64,000 nucleotides of DNA from Variovorax sp. JS1663 (GTDB lineage: Bacteria > Pseudomonadota > Gammaproteobacteria > Burkholderiales > Burkholderiaceae_C), in assembly GCF_002157355.1 (NCBI RefSeq), contig NZ_LYMK01000013.1, positions 1 through 64,000 on the forward strand, written 5' to 3'. This document shows positions 61,622-64,000 of the stretch, piece after piece. The number at the start of each line of letters is the position of its first letter. The first letter of the stretch is position 1. The position numbers were made by a program, and so were the translations under genes. The notes under the pieces were generated by a model. That model did no database searches. It was not told the origin of the DNA and saw only the letters and a list, made by a program, of their open reading frames with translations.

Positions 61622-62947
61622 ATGTCACCTGAGCAAGTGCTCGCGCAGTTCAAGGCTTCGGGCGTTCAGACCTGCTTCCACGATCGCCACATCGCGCCGC
61701 AGATCTTCGCGGGACTGAACGGCGCCAACTGGCGCCTTTCCGGCTACGAAGCACGCGACGGCTACAAGGCATTGCGCAAGATCCTGAGCGAGGGACTGAC
61801 CCCGGAGCAGGTGATCGCCGAAGTCAAGGCCTCGGCCCTTCGCGGCCGTGGCGGCGCGGGGTTTCCGACCGGCCTGAAGTGGAGCTTCATGCCGCGCCAG
61901 TTTCCCGGCCAGAAGTACCTGGTGTGCAACTCGGATGAGGGCGAGCCGGGCACGTGCAAGGACCGCGACATCCTGCTCTACAACCCGCATATCGTGATCG
62001 AGGGAATGATCATCGCCGCGTACGTCATGGGCGCCACTGCCGGCTACAACTACATCCACGGCGAGATCTTCGAGGCCTACGAACGCTTCGAGTCAGCACT
62101 CGATGAAGCACGCACCGCCGGCTATCTCGGCCATCGAATCCTCGGCAGCGATTTCAGCTTTCAGCTTCACGCGACGCACGGTTTCGGCGCATACATCTGC
62201 GGCGAGGAGACGGCGTTGCTCGAGTCGCTCGAGGGCAAGCGGGGCAATCCTCGTTTCAAGCCTCCGTTTCCGGCGAGCTTCGGCCTCTACGGCAGGCCGA
62301 CGACGATCAACAACACCGAGACTTTCGCCGCCGTGCCATGGATCATCCGCAACGGCGCGAGGGCCTACCTGGAAGCCGGCAAGCCCAACAACGGCGGCTC
62401 GAAGATCTTCTCGGTCAGCGGCGACGTCGAGTTGCCCGGCAACTACGAGATCCCGCTGGGCACGCCGTTCCCGAAGCTTCTGGAACTCGCAGGCGGGGTT
62501 CGCAAGGGCCGCCGCCTCAAGGCCGTGATCCCCGGCGGTGCATCGTCGCCGGTGCTTCCCGCCGCCGCCATGCTGGAACTGACCATGGATTTCGACGCGC
62601 TGGCCAAGGCCGGCTCCATGCTCGGCTCCGCCGCGGTGATCGTGATCGATGACAGCCGGAACATGGTCGAGTCGCTGAAGCGCCTCTCCTATTTCTACAT
62701 GCACGAATCCTGCGGGCAATGCACGCCCTGCCGCGAGGGTTCGGGCTGGCTCTGGCGCGTGGTGGACCGGATTCACGGCGGCAGAGGCAAGCCTTCCGAC
62801 GTGAGCCTTCTCAACTCTGTTGCCGACGGCATCCAGGGCCGCACGATCTGCGCGCTGGGGGATTCCGCCGCGGTGCCCGTCCGCGCCATGATCAAGCACT
62901 TCCGGGACGAGTTCGAGGAACTCATTCCGCGCGATCCCCCACGTTAG
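61622..62947 (+). CDS. NuoF-type NADH-binding subunit, 51-kDa family
   Basis: A 441-residue flavo-iron-sulfur protein. [15 protein letters not shown] (NADH/FMN site), [34 protein letters not shown] and the N3 cluster ligands in [12 protein letters not shown] with a further C in RTICALGD are all present. The ATG at 61622 has AGGGAG before it; an in-frame ATG at 61589 is possible. No other nuo gene is nearby, so this is either a second NuoF copy or part of another NAD-linked dehydrogenase or diaphorase. It is preceded by a small protein gene in overlap and its end overlaps the efflux gene by 26 bases. Confidence 0.9.
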   Translation: MSPEQVLAQFKASGVQTCFHDRHIAPQIFAGLNGANWRLSGYEARDGYKALRKILSEGLTPEQVIAEVKASALRGRGGAGFPTGLKWSFMPRQFPGQKYLVCNSDEGEPGTCKDRDILLYNPHIVIEGMIIAAYVMGATAGYNYIHGEIFEAYERFESALDEARTAGYLGHRILGSDFSFQLHATHGFGAYICGEETALLESLEGKRGNPRFKPPFPASFGLYGRPTTINNTETFAAVPWIIRNGARAYLEAGKPNNGGSKIFSVSGDVELPGNYEIPLGTPFPKLLELAGGVRKGRRLKAVIPGGASSPVLPAAAMLELTMDFDALAKAGSMLGSAAVIVIDDSRNMVESLKRLSYFYMHESCGQCTPCREGSGWLWRVVDRIHGGRGKPSDVSLLNSVADGIQGRTICALGDSAAVPVRAMIKHFRDEFEELIPRDPPR

Positions 62948-64000
62948 TGGGCCGTGGCAACCAGCCACCCCCAAGCGCCTTGTAGACCCCCACGAGCGAG
63001 GTGGCGGCTCCCGTTTGAGCCTGGGCAAGCCGGTCGCGCGCGGACAGCATCTCCCGCTCGGCATCGAGCACCGACAGGAAATCGCTCACACCCACGGTGA
63101 AGCGCTCGCGTGCGATCAGCGCGGCGTTCTCCGCGGCGCGCGCGGCGTCATAGAGGTGCTCAGCCTGGCGCTGGCTCCGGGTGTAGGTCGCCAGCGAGCC
63201 TTCGGTCTCCTCGAGGGCGGTGAGCACGGTGCGCTCGTAGACCAGCATCGCGGCGTCGCCACGCGCATCGGCCGCGGCGATCTGGGCGCGGATGCGGCCG
63301 AAGTCCAGCAGGTTCCAGACCATCCGCGCGCCCAGGCTGTAGGCATAGGAGGCACCGTCACCGAGCCTGCCGAGGGTCATTGCGTTCTGCCCGATCGTGC
63401 CGCCGAGGGTGATGCGCGGAAACAGCTCCCCGCGCGCCACGCCGACACGCGCCGCCGCGGCGGCAGCCTGCTGCTCGGCCGCCAGGATGTCGGGCCGGCG
63501 GCGCAGCAGGCTCGCGGGCGAGCCGATGCCGCCGAGGGCCACGCTCTTGAGTCCGGGCAAGGGCTTGGGCGCGCTCAGTTCGGCGTCGAGGGCCGAAGGT
63601 GGCTCGCCGCACAGCCGACTCAGGCGATAGCGTGCGCGGAGCACGGCCGCTTCCAGCGCCGGCACGCTGGCCGCGGTGCTTTGCACCAGGGCGCGCGCGC
63701 GCTCGGCGTCGAAAGCCGTGCCGCGCCCGGCTTCCTGCCGGGCCCCCACCAGCGCCAGCACCGCTCGCTGGGTTTCCAGCGACGCGTAGGCCACCCGCAA
63801 CTGCTCCTGCAACCCGCGCAGCTCGAAATACGTGCGCGCCACCTCGGCGCTCACGCTCAGATGAACGAACTGCAGTCCCGCCTCGGTCGCCAGCATCTCC
63901 GCTCCGGCCGCACGGCTCGCGTCGCCGAGGCGGCCGAACAGGTCGACTTCCCAGTTCACGTCGAAGCCGAAGGAGTAGGTGTGATGCGTTCGAGGGTTCC
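62922..64000 (-). CDS. Outer-membrane efflux protein of the NodT/OprM family (3' part, cut by window edge)
   Basis: About 359 codons of an outer-membrane channel lipoprotein for RND-type pumps. The frame stays open to the window end ([18 protein letters not shown]), so its start with signal and lipobox is outside. [20 protein letters not shown] and [33 protein letters not shown] are family hallmarks of the two repeated TolC-like halves. [19 protein letters not shown] and [16 protein letters not shown] mark the C-terminus. The pump and adaptor genes would be expected upstream, beyond the edge. Confidence 0.9.
   Translation of the reverse strand, partial: NPRTHHTYSFGFDVNWEVDLFGRLGDASRAAGAEMLATEAGLQFVHLSVSAEVARTYFELRGLQEQLRVAYASLETQRAVLALVGARQEAGRGTAFDAERARALVQSTAASVPALEAAVLRARYRLSRLCGEPPSALDAELSAPKPLPGLKSVALGGIGSPASLLRRRPDILAAEQQAAAAAARVGVARGELFPRITLGGTIGQNAMTLGRLGDGASYAYSLGARMVWNLLDFGRIRAQIAAADARGDAAMLVYERTVLTALEETEGSLATYTRSQRQAEHLYDAARAAENAALIARERFTVGVSDFLSVLDAEREMLSARDRLAQAQTGAATSLVGVYKALGGGWLPRPTNVGDRAE

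Overview
The window looks like a stretch of chromosome from a high-GC betaproteobacterium, most likely a Comamonadaceae member close to Variovorax. This is inferred from gene content and is not proven. The signs are a Bug/TctC solute receptor, a TRAP transporter, a Liv-type ABC transporter, many hybrid kinases, and a family-typical palindromic repeat at the left edge. I saw no rRNA, tRNA, CRISPR array, integrase or transposase.

Layout. 0.2-7.9 kb: a minus-strand operon with a HutC-type regulator, a complete Liv-type ABC transporter, a Bug receptor and an aconitase/LeuC-type large subunit without a visible small subunit. 8-12.2 kb: a multi-PAS histidine kinase with a FixJ-type regulator, a receiver-only protein and a small conserved protein. 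12.2-14.8 kb: a LysR regulator divergent from mmsA, with a perfect palindrome between them. 14.9-21.1 kb: a two-gene CHAT protease and membrane-anchored STAND ATPase/beta-propeller unit. This is the best candidate for a little-described conflict or cell-suicide system. 21.2-30.0 kb: a divergent sugar-acid catabolic locus with FAH hydrolase and two SDRs on one side, and a FadR-type regulator, TRAP DctPQM, UxaA-type dehydratase and LDH2-type dehydrogenase on the other.

30-41 kb is a signalling island: a KaiC-like ATPase with a hybrid kinase, a lipoprotein, a PAP2 phosphatase, then a CHASE3 hybrid kinase with three receivers, CheR, CheB and a receiver-kinase. 41-46.4 kb is a patchy accessory stretch. 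It holds remnants of an RTX protein and a TonB-dependent receptor, an FTR1 permease, an unrecognised lipoprotein/helical protein pair, a transthyretin-like protein and a broken DUF4157-AHH toxin gene. 46.5-50.6 kb: a solitary aceE, msrA, msrB and a secreted cupin. 51-61 kb: an exported epoxide-hydrolase-like enzyme, three response regulators and a 1862-residue kinase-AAA-GAF-PAS-histidine kinase. 61-64 kb: a helical or MbcA-like protein, a solitary NuoF-type subunit and the 3' part of a NodT-type outer-membrane efflux protein cut by the window edge.

Many neighbours overlap by ATGA or GTGA, which suggests translational coupling within operons. Two similar two-component modules sit about 45 kb apart: a histidine kinase with an HEVNQPL box, a FixJ-type regulator and a receiver-only protein. 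Functions come from motifs read by eye. Substrates of the transporters and catabolic loci are inference.
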